Origin: JAGVSR01 sp963750715
GTDB taxonomy: Bacteria > Pseudomonadota > Alphaproteobacteria > Rhizobiales > Hyphomicrobiaceae
Direction of reading: 5' to 3'
NCBI GenBank assembly: GCA_963750715.1
Contig: CAVVRP010000003.1
Location: 62,001 to 126,000 of the forward strand
DNA: 64,000 nucleotides
Positions 35,162-44,834 of the stretch are shown one piece after another. Every line of letters begins with the position of its first letter. Within the stretch, counting starts at the first letter, position 1. Below the pieces are notes generated by a model. It was not told the DNA's origin, ran no database searches, and was given only the letters and a program-made list of their open reading frames with translations. The translations under genes were made by a program, and so were the position numbers.

Positions 35162-36568
35162 ATGACCGCCGCGACCGACTACATCGTCAAGGACATCAGC
35201 CTCGCAGCCTTCGGCCGCAAGGAAATCGAGCTCGCCGAAACCGAGATGCCGGGCCTCATGGCGATTCGTGCCGAGTACGGCCCCGAGCAGCCGCTGAAAG
35301 GCGCGCGCATCGCCGGCTCGTTGCATATGACCATCCAGACGGCGGTTCTCATCGAGACGCTCAAGGCGCTCGGCGCCGATGTTCGCTGGGTATCCTGCAA
35401 CATCTTTTCGACGCAGGATCACGCTGCCGCTGCCATCGCCGCCAGCGGCACGCCCGTCTTCGCCTACAAGGGAGAAACGCTCGTCGAATACTGGGATTAC
35501 ACCGCAAAACTGTTTGACTGGCACGGCGGCGGCGTTCCCAATATGATCCTCGACGACGGCGGCGATGCGACCATGCTCGTGCACTACGGGCTGAAGGCCG
35601 AGAACGGCGATACCGCGTTCCTCGACAAACCGGGGTCGGAAGAAGAAGAGATCTTCTTCGCCCTCATCAAGACGATGCTCAAGACCAAGCCCAAGGGCTG
35701 GTTTGCCGAGGTCGCCAAGTCGATCCGCGGCGTGTCCGAGGAGACGACCACGGGCGTGCACCGGCTCTACAAGCTCGCCGAGGAAGGCAAACTTCTATTC
35801 CCGGCCATCAACGTCAACGATTCTGTGACGAAATCGAAGTTCGACAATCTGTACGGCTGTCGCGAATTGCTGGTCGACGCGCTGCGCCGCGGCACCGACG
35901 TCATGATGGCCGGCAAGGTGGCCTTCGTCGCCGGCTTCGGCGACGTCGGCAAGGGCTCGGCCGCCTCGCTTCGACAGGCCGGCGCCCGTGTCATCGTTTC
36001 GGAAGTCGATCCGATCTGCGCTCTTCAGGCTGCAATGGAGGGCTACGAGGTCGCCACCATAGAGGATGCCCTGCCGCGCGCCGACATCTACGTCACTGCG
36101 ACGGGCAACAAGGACATCATCACCATCGACCACATGCGCCAGATGAAGGATCGCGCCATTGTCTGCAACATCGGCCACTTCGACAACGAGATCCAGGTTG
36201 CCGGACTGAAAAACTTCAAGTGGACGAACATCAAGCCGCAGGTCGACGAGATCGAATTCCCCAAGGGCAACCGCATCATCCTCCTGTCTGAGGGCCGTCT
36301 GGTGAACCTCGGCAACGCCATGGGTCATCCCTCCTTCGTCATGTCGTCGTCGTTCTCCAACCAGACGCTGGCGCAGATCGAGCTGTGGGCCAATCCCGGC
36401 AAGTACCAGAAAAAGGTCTACACGCTGCCGAAGGTGCTCGATGAGAAGGTCGCAGCCTTCCACCTTGAGAAGCTCGGCGTCAAACTGACCAAGCTCCGCC
36501 CCGAGCAGGCCGAGTATATCGGCGTAACCCCGCAGGGCCCGTTCAAGCCGGAACACTATCGATACTGA
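35162..36568 (+). CDS. ahcY: Adenosylhomocysteinase (S-adenosylhomocysteine hydrolase)
   Basis: 468 residues, typical length for proteobacteria. It hydrolyses S-adenosylhomocysteine to adenosine and homocysteine (EC 3.13.2.1), removing a methyltransferase inhibitor. Motifs: GSLHMTIQTAVLIETLKALG, CNIFSTQDHAAAAIAASGTP, the NAD-binding loop GFGDVGKGSAASLRQAGA, the substrate Lys/Asp region (NVNDSVTKSKFDNLYGCREL), and the conserved end FKPEHYRY. In this methylotroph it also supports methyl-group turnover. Intact, own promoter region upstream, divL downstream after 287 bases. Confidence 0.97.
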   Translation: MTAATDYIVKDISLAAFGRKEIELAETEMPGLMAIRAEYGPEQPLKGARIAGSLHMTIQTAVLIETLKALGADVRWVSCNIFSTQDHAAAAIAASGTPVFAYKGETLVEYWDYTAKLFDWHGGGVPNMILDDGGDATMLVHYGLKAENGDTAFLDKPGSEEEEIFFALIKTMLKTKPKGWFAEVAKSIRGVSEETTTGVHRLYKLAEEGKLLFPAINVNDSVTKSKFDNLYGCRELLVDALRRGTDVMMAGKVAFVAGFGDVGKGSAASLRQAGARVIVSEVDPICALQAAMEGYEVATIEDALPRADIYVTATGNKDIITIDHMRQMKDRAIVCNIGHFDNEIQVAGLKNFKWTNIKPQVDEIEFPKGNRIILLSEGRLVNLGNAMGHPSFVMSSSFSNQTLAQIELWANPGKYQKKVYTLPKVLDEKVAAFHLEKLGVKLTKLRPEQAEYIGVTPQGPFKPEHYRY

Positions 36569-36855
36569 GGCGCCGATTTCCGGTTCTGCATGCTCGACAC
36601 GTCCGTACACGGAAAGACCCGGGCTTTCCGTGCACGGTGCGTTCATGCGGCATTTGAGCGGAAGTGTGCCCGGCAGAGCGCACATCGCGTCGTTCCAGCC
36701 GTTCCGGTGGTCTCCAGCTTCTGGTCTTGCCCTGCGAACGTCCCCATACTGGACCTTGATCAGTTTGATTCGCGGCCGCCACTTCGCGTTCCCGTGAGCT
36801 TTTGTGTTGCGTGTCACGCTAGGCGGGCTCGCCGGCCCAACGCAGACAGAGTTTC

Positions 36856-39389
36856 ATGCGAACGAGCGCTTTCACGCCCCGTCTTCAGTCCGCCAAGGCC
36901 GAACTCGCCATGCTGCTTTTGGCGAGTCTTGGCGTCGTCATGGTGCTGACGGCCGGCATCGCGCGCAGTAAAGGAGGCGGCCCGGCCGGCCTCGACGCCG
37001 GCACGCTGCTTCTCGTCGCCATGGCGACAGGCGGAGCTCTGTGCATTCTGACCGTCGTGCTGTCGTCGGCGCGGGTGGCCTATCGCCGGGCGAAGCGCGC
37101 CGAAGCCGAAGCCCACGCTCTGCGAGAAAGCCTCACGATGGCGGAGGCCCTGACCAAGGCCGAACCCCAAATCCTGGTACATTGGGATCAGAGCAAGGGG
37201 CTCTCGATCGTCGCCAATACTCTCACGGGCGTCCCAGGACTGCCCTCTAATCCGCGCGAGCTGTTGCGCTTCGGCCATTGGCTGGAGCGCAAGTCGGCGG
37301 CGGATCTCAAGGCTGGACTCGATGACTTGTTCGGTCTCGGCCGGGGCTTCAACGTCATCCTACGAACCGCGGCCGGCGGCCACCTAGAGGCCGATGGCAG
37401 AGCCGCAGGCGGACGGGCGGTTTTGCGGCTTCGCGACGTCGCGGGCTACAAGCGCGATCTGGGTCTCATTCTCGATCACCAGAAGAACCTCGCGCGCGAC
37501 ATACGCTCCTCGCGCGCCCTACTGAATGCGTTGCCAAACCCGGTCTGGCTGCGCGACTTCGAGCGGGCGGCTGACGTGGGTCAACGCGGCCTATGCCAAG
37601 GCGGTCGATGCGCAGAACGAAAGCGAAGTCATCAAATCCCAGATCGAACTTCTCGAGTTCGCGTCAGCGCAAGGCGATCGCCGAGTTCAGCCGCAGTGCC
37701 AGACCCTATGGCGCCCGGTTGCAGATCATCACCGGCGGTCAGCGCAAATCTCACGACGTCATCGTGCTGCCGTTGGGAGACGCGTCAGCGGGAACAGCGA
37801 TTGACGTTGCCGCGCTCGAGACGGCACAAGGCGAACTCGAGCGCCAGATGGCCGCCTACGACCGCACGCTCGATCGAGTGACCACTGCGGTTGCGATTTT
37901 CAACGCCGAACGGCATCTGACATTCTACAACGATGCTTATCTCCGCCTTTGGAATCTCGACCCCGATTGGCTGGACAGCAGTCCCGAGGACGGCACCATC
38001 CTCGATCGCCTGCGCGATCTTGGCCGTCTCCCCGAGGTCGTCAATTACCGCGAATGGAAAACAAAAATTCTCGCCTGCTACACCGGCAAGAGCGAGCACG
38101 AGGACTGGTGGCATCTTCCCGACGGCCGGATTGTGCACGTCATGGCCGAGCAGCGTCCCGATGGCGGCGTGACCTATTTCTTCGACGACGAAACCGAACG
38201 GCTCGCTCTGGAAAGCCGGTACGTCAACCTGACCCGCGTGCAGGGCGAGACGCTGAACAGCCTGAAGGAAGGCGTAGCGGTTTTTTCGACGGACGGGCGG
38301 CTGCAGCTATTCAATTCAGCCTTTGCCGGCATCTGGAAGTTGTCGAGGCTGCAGCTGGAGAAGGGCCCGCACATCGACGAATTCCTGCGTGATGCCCGCG
38401 TGCTGTTCGATGACGGCAGTACCTGGACCAAAATCGGCCGCGCAGTGACATCCATTTCCGACGAACGCGTTCAGATCGAGGGGCAGATGCTACGGCCCGA
38501 CTCGAGCGTCATCGACTATGCGGCGACGCCGCTGCCAGACGGCGCGACGCTGCTAACATTCGCCGACGTCACGGATGCGAAACGCTACGAGCGGGCGCTC
38601 GTCGAACGCAATGAGGCATTGATCACCGCCGACAGGCTGAAGAACCAGTTTATCGGTCACGTTTCTTACGAGTTGAGGACGCCGCTGACGAACATCATCG
38701 GCTTTAGCGAATTGCTCGCGTCGCCCCATATCGGGCAGCTCAATCCCAAGCAGCATGAATATCTGGACGACATCGCATCGTCGTCAAAGACGCTGCTCTC
38801 GATCATCGATGACATCCTCGATCTCGCTACCATCGATGCCGGCGCACTGGAACTGAAGCAGGAGCCGATCGACGTCCGCGTCCTGATCTCCTCCGCCATC
38901 GAGGGCGTGCGCGAACGCACCGTCCGCTCACAACTGACGCTCGATATCGCCGTCGCCGATGATGCTGTGTCGATCGTGGCGGATGAAGAACGGGCGCGCC
39001 AGATCCTCTATAATCTGCTTTCGAACGCTGTCGGCTTCTCCAAGCCAGGCGGTGTTGTCCATTTGAGCTGCTGGCGTGAAGCCGGCCACATGGTCTTCAG
39101 CGTCGAGGATCAGGGCATGGGCATCCCCCTGGAACAGCAGCGCCGGGTGTTCGAACGCTTCGAAAGCCGCAGTCAGGGTTCCAAGCACCGCGGTGCGGGA
39201 CTTGGGCTGTCCATCGTGAAAAGCCTGGTCGATCTTCACAAGGGAAAGGTATCGCTCGAGTCGGAGCCTGGAAAAGGCACCCGCGTCACGGTACGCTTGC
39301 CGGAACGCGGTATCGGCCGCCCCGATACCGGAACCGCGAGCCCCTCGATTTCCTTCCATGACATCAGACTGGACCGCAACGCAGGTTGA
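36856..39389 (+). CDS. divL: Cell-cycle regulator DivL, histidine-kinase-like with Tyr at the phosphosite, two frameshifts
   Basis: Repaired length about 845 residues. Two N-terminal membrane helices (LAMLLLASLGVVMVLTAGIA; LLLVAMATGGALCIL), several PAS-type segments (RLTWVNAAYAKAVDA; TTAVAIFNAERHLTFYNDAY; EGVAVFSTDGRLQLFNSAF), then the H box FIGHVSYELRTPLTNIIGFS, where the usual His of S-H-E-L-R is Tyr. This is the DivL hallmark. An ATPase domain follows (LYNLLSNAVGFSKPGG, VEDQGMGIPLEQQRR, GLGLSIVKSL). DivL binds DivK and steers CckA. Frame changes occur at 37565 (deleting one G from GCGGGCGG gives DFERRLTWVN) and near 37670. As DivL is essential or important in studied species, these are probably sequence errors. 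It overlaps the next gene. Confidence 0.85.
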
Positions 39390-40896
39390 CGAAGCGGTGC
39401 TCGGCAGGCTTGCCGAGCGCATCGCTCTGAAACTACGACCCGCCGACACCATCGCCCTGCATGGCGAACTTGGTGCCGGCAAGACGACGTTCGCGAGGGC
39501 GCTCATCCGCGCGATGCTTTCTGATGCGAACGCCGAAGTACCGAGCCCCACGTTCTCGCTCGTCCAGACCTACGATACGCCGCGCCTTCGCCTCGCCCAT
39601 CTCGACCTCTATCGCCTTGGCCACGCCGACGAGGCCATGGAACTTGGGACGGACGAGATGCTGTCGAGCGGCGCGCTCATCGTTGAGTGGCCGGAACGCG
39701 CACCGTCCCTGCTGTCCAATGACCGCCTCGATATCTACCTAAGCGAAACCGGCAATGCCGCAGATCGCGATGTTCGCATCACCGCATCCGGCTCATGGCG
39801 ACCGAGACTAAAGCGAACCGCGGCGCTGTGCTATTTTTTGGATGCGCAACCGGAATGGCGAACTGCGTCCGTGAGCTATCTTCAGGGAGACGCTTCGCCG
39901 CGAGCTTATGCGCGTCTGTACCTGCCGGCGAAGACCGCGATTTTGATGGACAGCCCGCGGCAGCCGGACGGTCGGCCGGTGCGCAACGGCCTGCCCTACA
40001 GCCGCATCGCTCATCTCGCCGAAGACGTTCGTCCGTTCGTTGCTGTCGCAGCCGCCCTGCGCGATGCCAATCTGAGCGTGCCGGATATTCATGCCGCCGA
40101 TCTCGATCACGGCTTTGTGCTCATGGAGGATTTCGGCGACCGCGTGTTCGGGCAGGAAATGCTGGCAAGCACACCTCAGGCGGAGCTGTGGCGCGCCGGC
40201 GTCGACGCCCTCCTCGTCCTGCGCCACACGTCCGTTCCCGCATCAATTCCGCTAGCTGACGGTTCGGCGCACGTCGTGCCGGCGCAGGATCGCGCCGCCC
40301 TCGCGATCGAGACCGATCTTCTGGCAGACTGGTACTGGCCGTCGATACACGGCGCCGCAATGCCTGATGAAGTGCGGGCTGAGTTGTCGTCCCTCTGGAA
40401 CAGAGTGTTCGACCAACTTCTCACCATGCCGACCGGCTGGGCCTTGCGCGATTACCACTCGCCAAATCTCGTATGGCTGCCCGACCGCAAGGGCGCGCGA
40501 CGCGCCGGTCTGCTCGATTTCCAGGACGCCCTTCAGGCCCCTCTCGCCTATGATCTGGTGTCGCTACTGCAGGATGCGCGCGTCGACGTTCCCATCGAAC
40601 TCGAACAGATTTTGTTTGCGCATTACTGCGAGGCCACGCGTAGCGCCGACCCGCAGTTCGACGAGACTACGTTCCGCTACGCATACGCAGCGCTCGGCGC
40701 CCAGCGCAACACCAAGATTCTCGGCATCTTCGCCCGGCTGTGGAAACGCGACGGAAAGCCCGGTTATCTTCGCCACATCCCCCGCATATGGGGTTATCTG
40801 GAGCGTGATCTGGCACATCGCGACCTCGCACCGCTGCGCAACTGGTACGACCGTCATTTTTCTGCGGCATTGAGAACACGAATACCCATAGCGTGA
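39358..40896 (+). CDS. tsaE: TsaE ATPase fused to an aminoglycoside-phosphotransferase-family sugar kinase
   Basis: 512 residues. Residues 1-150 are TsaE, the ATPase of the tRNA t6A37 threonylcarbamoylation complex: P-loop HGELGAGKTTFARALIRAM, then VPSPTFSLVQTYD, AHLDLYRLGHADEAMELG and IVEWPERAPSLL. Residues about 170-512 are a kinase of the APH fold, like AmgK: FVLMEDFGDRVFGQEML, catalytic loop WALRDYHSPNLVWLPDRKG and LLDFQDALQAPLAYDLVSLL. AmgK phosphorylates N-acetylmuramic acid at the anomeric position, and the next gene looks like its partner MurU. This fusion is usual in Hyphomicrobiales. It overlaps divL by 32 bases and has 13 bases to the next gene. Confidence 0.92.
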   Translation: MTSDWTATQVDEAVLGRLAERIALKLRPADTIALHGELGAGKTTFARALIRAMLSDANAEVPSPTFSLVQTYDTPRLRLAHLDLYRLGHADEAMELGTDEMLSSGALIVEWPERAPSLLSNDRLDIYLSETGNAADRDVRITASGSWRPRLKRTAALCYFLDAQPEWRTASVSYLQGDASPRAYARLYLPAKTAILMDSPRQPDGRPVRNGLPYSRIAHLAEDVRPFVAVAAALRDANLSVPDIHAADLDHGFVLMEDFGDRVFGQEMLASTPQAELWRAGVDALLVLRHTSVPASIPLADGSAHVVPAQDRAALAIETDLLADWYWPSIHGAAMPDEVRAELSSLWNRVFDQLLTMPTGWALRDYHSPNLVWLPDRKGARRAGLLDFQDALQAPLAYDLVSLLQDARVDVPIELEQILFAHYCEATRSADPQFDETTFRYAYAALGAQRNTKILGIFARLWKRDGKPGYLRHIPRIWGYLERDLAHRDLAPLRNWYDRHFSAALRTRIPIA

Positions 40897-40909
40897 GCAT
40901 CACTCCTTC

Positions 40910-41635
40910 ATGACACTCCAACTCAAGACCGCGATGGTCCTCGGCGCCGGCATGGGCAATCGTATGCGCCCGCTGACGGACGCCATCCCCAAGCCCATGG
41001 TGCCGCTCGCCGGCCGCCCGCTCATCGACCACGTCCTCGACCGCCTCGCGGCGGCTGGCATCGAGCGCGCGATCGTGAATGTCCACTATCTGGCCGACAA
41101 GCTCGAGCGGCATCTGAAGACACGCTCGAAGCCGAAAATCGCCATCTCCGACGAGCGCGGCCAGCTGCTCGACACCGGCGCCGGCGTCGTGAAGGCGCTG
41201 CCGCTGCTTGGGCCGACGCCGTTCCTCATCCACAATTCCAACTCTGTCTGGCTGGAGGGTGTCGGCGCCAATCTGCCAAGTCTTGCCGCAATCTGGGACG
41301 ACGCCCGCATGGATTGCCTTATGCTGCTGGCGCTCGGCTCATCGAGCATCGGCTACGACGGCCACGGCGATTTCAACATGGACCCGAACGGCCTCGTCTC
41401 TCGACGTCCTGAGCATCGCGAGGCGCCGTTCGTTTTCACCGGCGTTTCGATCGCGCACCCGCGCATGTTCGACGGCGCGCCGAAAGGCGCCTTCTCGTTG
41501 AACCTGCTTTGGGACAAAGCCATCGAACGTGGCCGGCTGTACGGCATGCGTCTCGACGGTACGTGGATGCACGTCGGCACGTGCAATGCGCTCGACGAAG
41601 CGGAAAGGCTGATGGCGCGTGGCGAAGCAAGCTGA
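40910..41635 (+). CDS. murU: Nucleotidyltransferase, MurU-like (N-acetylmuramate-1-phosphate uridylyltransferase)
   Basis: 241 residues. The sugar-nucleotide transferase loop is TAMVLGAGMGNRMRPLTDAI followed by PKPMVPLAGRPLIDHVLDRL. Later the metal/substrate region reads FLIHNSNSVWLEGV, where the more usual acidic residue (N-x-D) is Asn-Ser-Asn, then GVSIAHPRMFDGAPKGAFSL and GTWMHVGTCNALDEAE. MurU makes UDP-MurNAc from MurNAc-1-phosphate in peptidoglycan recycling, using the product of AmgK, whose homologue is fused to TsaE just upstream. Substrate is inferred from that context. Its end overlaps the addB start. Confidence 0.85.
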   Translation: MTLQLKTAMVLGAGMGNRMRPLTDAIPKPMVPLAGRPLIDHVLDRLAAAGIERAIVNVHYLADKLERHLKTRSKPKIAISDERGQLLDTGAGVVKALPLLGPTPFLIHNSNSVWLEGVGANLPSLAAIWDDARMDCLMLLALGSSSIGYDGHGDFNMDPNGLVSRRPEHREAPFVFTGVSIAHPRMFDGAPKGAFSLNLLWDKAIERGRLYGMRLDGTWMHVGTCNALDEAERLMARGEAS

Positions 41636-44600
41636 ACTTTCCGCCATCGCGATGCCAGTCTTACGGCGCGCGAACATCTTCACCGTTCCAGCGGGCCGGC
41701 CGTTTCTCGATTGCCTGGCAAGCGCGATCCTGGCCGGTGCTTTGCCAACACCGGGCAGCACGCCGCCGAGCGAAATCGACCTGACGGGGGTCACGCTCAT
41801 GCTGCCGACGCGGCGCGCCACGCGCGCCTTGCAGGAATCCTTTCTGCGCGTCACCGGCGGGCGAGCCATGCTGTTGCCGCGCATCATCGCGATCTCCGAA
41901 GGTGACGAGGAACTGACGCTGCTGGCGGGCGCGGTGGGGCTCGGCTCGCTTGGCACCGATGCCGACGGCATCGAGCCCGCCGTGTCGGCACTCGAACGGC
42001 GGCTGCTGTTGACACAGCTCGTGATGGCCTGGTCCGATGCCATGCGCCAGGTCGCGGGCGGCTTCAACAGCGATGGCGCACCGTTCGCCGCTGCAGGCGC
42101 CAGCACGCCTGCGCAGGCTGCCTTGCTTGCATCCGAGCTGGCGCGCCTGATGGACATGGTGGAGACCGAGAACGCCAGCCTCGCGAACCTGCGCACCCTT
42201 GTGCCCGACGTCTTCTCCGAGCATTGGCAAAAGACGCTGCAGTTTCTCGAAATCATCACCGCGCACTGGCCAGCCATACTGGCAACACGCGGCGCGACGT
42301 CTCCCGCGCTGCGCCGCAACAAGGTGATCCTCGCCGAAGCCGAACGGCTGCGCGCGCTGCCGCCGGCGGGACCAGTCATCGTCGCCGGCGTCACCGGCTC
42401 GGTCCCGGCCACCGTGCAACTGATCCGCGCCGTGATCGAACTGCCGAACGGAGCCGTCGTATTGCCGGCGCTGGACACCAATCTCGACGACGAGAGCTGG
42501 GACACGGTGCCATCGCATCCCGAGCATCCGCAGTTCGGCTTGAGAAAGCTTCTTGATGTGCTCGATCTGACGCGCGGGGACGTCCACGAACTTGCCGGGG
42601 CCGCTGCCGATGACCGGCGCACATCGCGGCAGGCTTTGATGAGCGAGGCGCTGCGGCCATCGGCAACCACGGCGCGCTGGCACACGTTCGCGGCTGACGC
42701 CCGGCTCAACTGGAACCCAGCGACGCTCGATGGCCTATCGCTGATCGAAGCCCAGAGTGCGCAGGACGAAGCCGAAACCATCGCGCTGATCCTGCGCGAG
42801 GCGGTTGAAACACCTTGCAGGACGGCGGCGCTCGTTTCGCCCGACCGCCTGCTCGCGCGCCGCGTCGCCAATCGTCTCGAGACATGGGGCATCCGCGTCG
42901 ACGATTCCGCCGGGCGGCCGTTCGCCAAGACCGTGCCCGGCGCGTTCATGGAACTCGTCATCTCGGCGCGGACATCGAACTTCGCGCCCTCCGACGTGAT
43001 GGGGCTATTGAAGCATCCGCTGACGCGTCTCGGCCTCGATGCCTTTGCGGCGCGCCGCGCGGCCCGGGCACTGGAACTGATTGCGTTCCGCACGACCTTT
43101 CTCGGCGGCGGCCTGGCGGGTATCGACGCTGCGGTCGAAGCTGCCGCGCGCGATGCAAAATCCGAAGCGCGCCAGCGCGCGCATCCGGCCGTGCGGCGGC
43201 TATGGGATGAGGATTGGGCCGGTGCCCGCCAGCTGTTGCGTCGGCTCGCCGAGGCCTTCGCGCCGCTGAACGGCTTGTTCGACAGCAACACGGCGCAACC
43301 GGTTGCCGCTCTGGCTCGCGCCCATCAGGCCGTGGCCGAAGCCCTGGCGCGGCTGCCGCAAGAACCCGGCGCAGCCGAGCCGCCGCCGTCACCTCTCTGG
43401 CTGAACGAGGCCGGAGAGGCCGCCGCCCGCTTCTTCGCCGGTTTGCTCGACGAAGCGATGCCAGAAATCAGAATTCTAGCGCCCGACTACGCCGACTTCT
43501 ATCGCAGCCTGATCGTTGGAGAGAACGTGCGCCCGCGCGTACCCGTGCATCCGAGGCTGTCGATTTGGGGACCATTCGAAGCGCGGCTGCAGCAGCCCGA
43601 TCTGGTCGTTCTGGGCTCTCTCAACGACGGAACGTGGCCGGAAGCCGCCGACCCCGGGCCGTGGCTCAGCCGTCCGATGCGGGCCAAGCTAGGGCTGCCG
43701 TCGCCGGAAGAAAAGATCGGCTATGCGGCGCACGACTTTGCCGCGCTGCTCGGCGCACCGCAGGTCGTGATGACACGGGCAGAGAAGGTTGACGGCGTGC
43801 CGACCGTTCCATCGCGCTGGCTGCTGCGGCTGAAGGCGCTTCTCGACGGCATCGGCCAAAGCAGTGCGCTGAAGCCTCAGACGCCGTGGCTGGGATGGGC
43901 GCTCGAGCGCGACCGCGTCAACCGAAAGCCACCCCTCGCCGTGCCCGAACCGCGTCCCGCCGTCGACATGCGTCCGCGCAAATTGTCGGTATCTCGCATC
44001 GAAACGTGGATTGCCAACCCCTACGCCATCTTCGCGCGCGAGATACTGGGACTGCAGCCGCTCGATCCGCTCGGCATGGATCCGGGCGCCGCCATGCAGG
44101 GCAACGTCATCCACGAGGCTCTGTCGCGTTTCTCCAAAGCCTATCCCGATGCGCTGCCGGCCGACACGGAGAAGTTGCTGGTGGCACTGTCAGAAGAGAT
44201 TTTGGGCGAGTATGCGGCACACGCGCGCATCGCTGCGTTCTGGATGCCACGTTTTGCCCGTTTTGCAGCGTGGTTCGCGGCCTCGGAACCGGAACGGCGT
44301 CGCGGCGTAGCACGCGTTGTTGCCGAGACGAGCGGCAGCCTCGTTTTCGCCGCACCCGGCGGGCCGTTCACTCTGACGGCCCGGGCCGACCGCATCGACA
44401 TGACTGACAACGGCCTCGTGATCACCGACTACAAGACCAACAGAATTCCGGCCGACAAGTTGGTCGCCGACGGCTTCGCCCCTCAGCTTCCACTCGAGGC
44501 GGCCATTGCTATGGGACTGGAACAGAAGTCGGGATTCGAGCACGTGCCGCCTGGGGCGGTCAGCGCGATCCGCTACATCCGAGCCTCGGGTGGCGAACCC

Positions 44601-44834
44601 CCTGGCGAGGAGCGGCCGGTCAGGAACATCAACGTCGCCGCAATCGCTGCCTCGACGCTCGATGGGCTGAAACGCCACGTGGCCGCATTCGACGATCCGA
44701 CGACGCCGTACCGGCCGCTGCGCCGGGCGCGCTTTTCCTATGATTACGATGGCTATGCGCACCTGGCGCGCGTGGCCGAGTGGTCTGCCGAAACGGGCGA
44801 AGGCGAGCCTGACGGGGAAGGGGCGTCGTCATGA
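41619..44834 (+). CDS. addB: AddB subunit of the AddAB helicase-nuclease
   Basis: 1071 residues from a GTG at 41619 overlapping murU by 17 bases; an ATG at 41652 is an alternative. Alphaproteobacterial AddB features are present: an inactive UvrD-like fold starting RANIFTVPAGRPFLDCLASA without a functional P-loop, MLPTRRATRALQESFLRVTG, and a C-terminal RecB-type nuclease domain with the catalytic Asp/Lys motif GLVITDYKTNRIPADKLVAD. With AddA it resects double-strand ends and loads RecA at recombination hotspots. Stop and addA start overlap (ATGA), so the two are co-translated. Confidence 0.95.
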   Translation: MAKQAELSAIAMPVLRRANIFTVPAGRPFLDCLASAILAGALPTPGSTPPSEIDLTGVTLMLPTRRATRALQESFLRVTGGRAMLLPRIIAISEGDEELTLLAGAVGLGSLGTDADGIEPAVSALERRLLLTQLVMAWSDAMRQVAGGFNSDGAPFAAAGASTPAQAALLASELARLMDMVETENASLANLRTLVPDVFSEHWQKTLQFLEIITAHWPAILATRGATSPALRRNKVILAEAERLRALPPAGPVIVAGVTGSVPATVQLIRAVIELPNGAVVLPALDTNLDDESWDTVPSHPEHPQFGLRKLLDVLDLTRGDVHELAGAAADDRRTSRQALMSEALRPSATTARWHTFAADARLNWNPATLDGLSLIEAQSAQDEAETIALILREAVETPCRTAALVSPDRLLARRVANRLETWGIRVDDSAGRPFAKTVPGAFMELVISARTSNFAPSDVMGLLKHPLTRLGLDAFAARRAARALELIAFRTTFLGGGLAGIDAAVEAAARDAKSEARQRAHPAVRRLWDEDWAGARQLLRRLAEAFAPLNGLFDSNTAQPVAALARAHQAVAEALARLPQEPGAAEPPPSPLWLNEAGEAAARFFAGLLDEAMPEIRILAPDYADFYRSLIVGENVRPRVPVHPRLSIWGPFEARLQQPDLVVLGSLNDGTWPEAADPGPWLSRPMRAKLGLPSPEEKIGYAAHDFAALLGAPQVVMTRAEKVDGVPTVPSRWLLRLKALLDGIGQSSALKPQTPWLGWALERDRVNRKPPLAVPEPRPAVDMRPRKLSVSRIETWIANPYAIFAREILGLQPLDPLGMDPGAAMQGNVIHEALSRFSKAYPDALPADTEKLLVALSEEILGEYAAHARIAAFWMPRFARFAAWFAASEPERRRGVARVVAETSGSLVFAAPGGPFTLTARADRIDMTDNGLVITDYKTNRIPADKLVADGFAPQLPLEAAIAMGLEQKSGFEHVPPGAVSAIRYIRASGGEPPGEERPVRNINVAAIAASTLDGLKRHVAAFDDPTTPYRPLRRARFSYDYDGYAHLARVAEWSAETGEGEPDGEGASS

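Noticed and set aside
41339..43291. 650-residue minus-strand frame opposite addB
   Set aside because: Its Ser/Arg/Ala-rich composition is the mirror of the addB codons; addB carries the known motifs, so this is a shadow frame.
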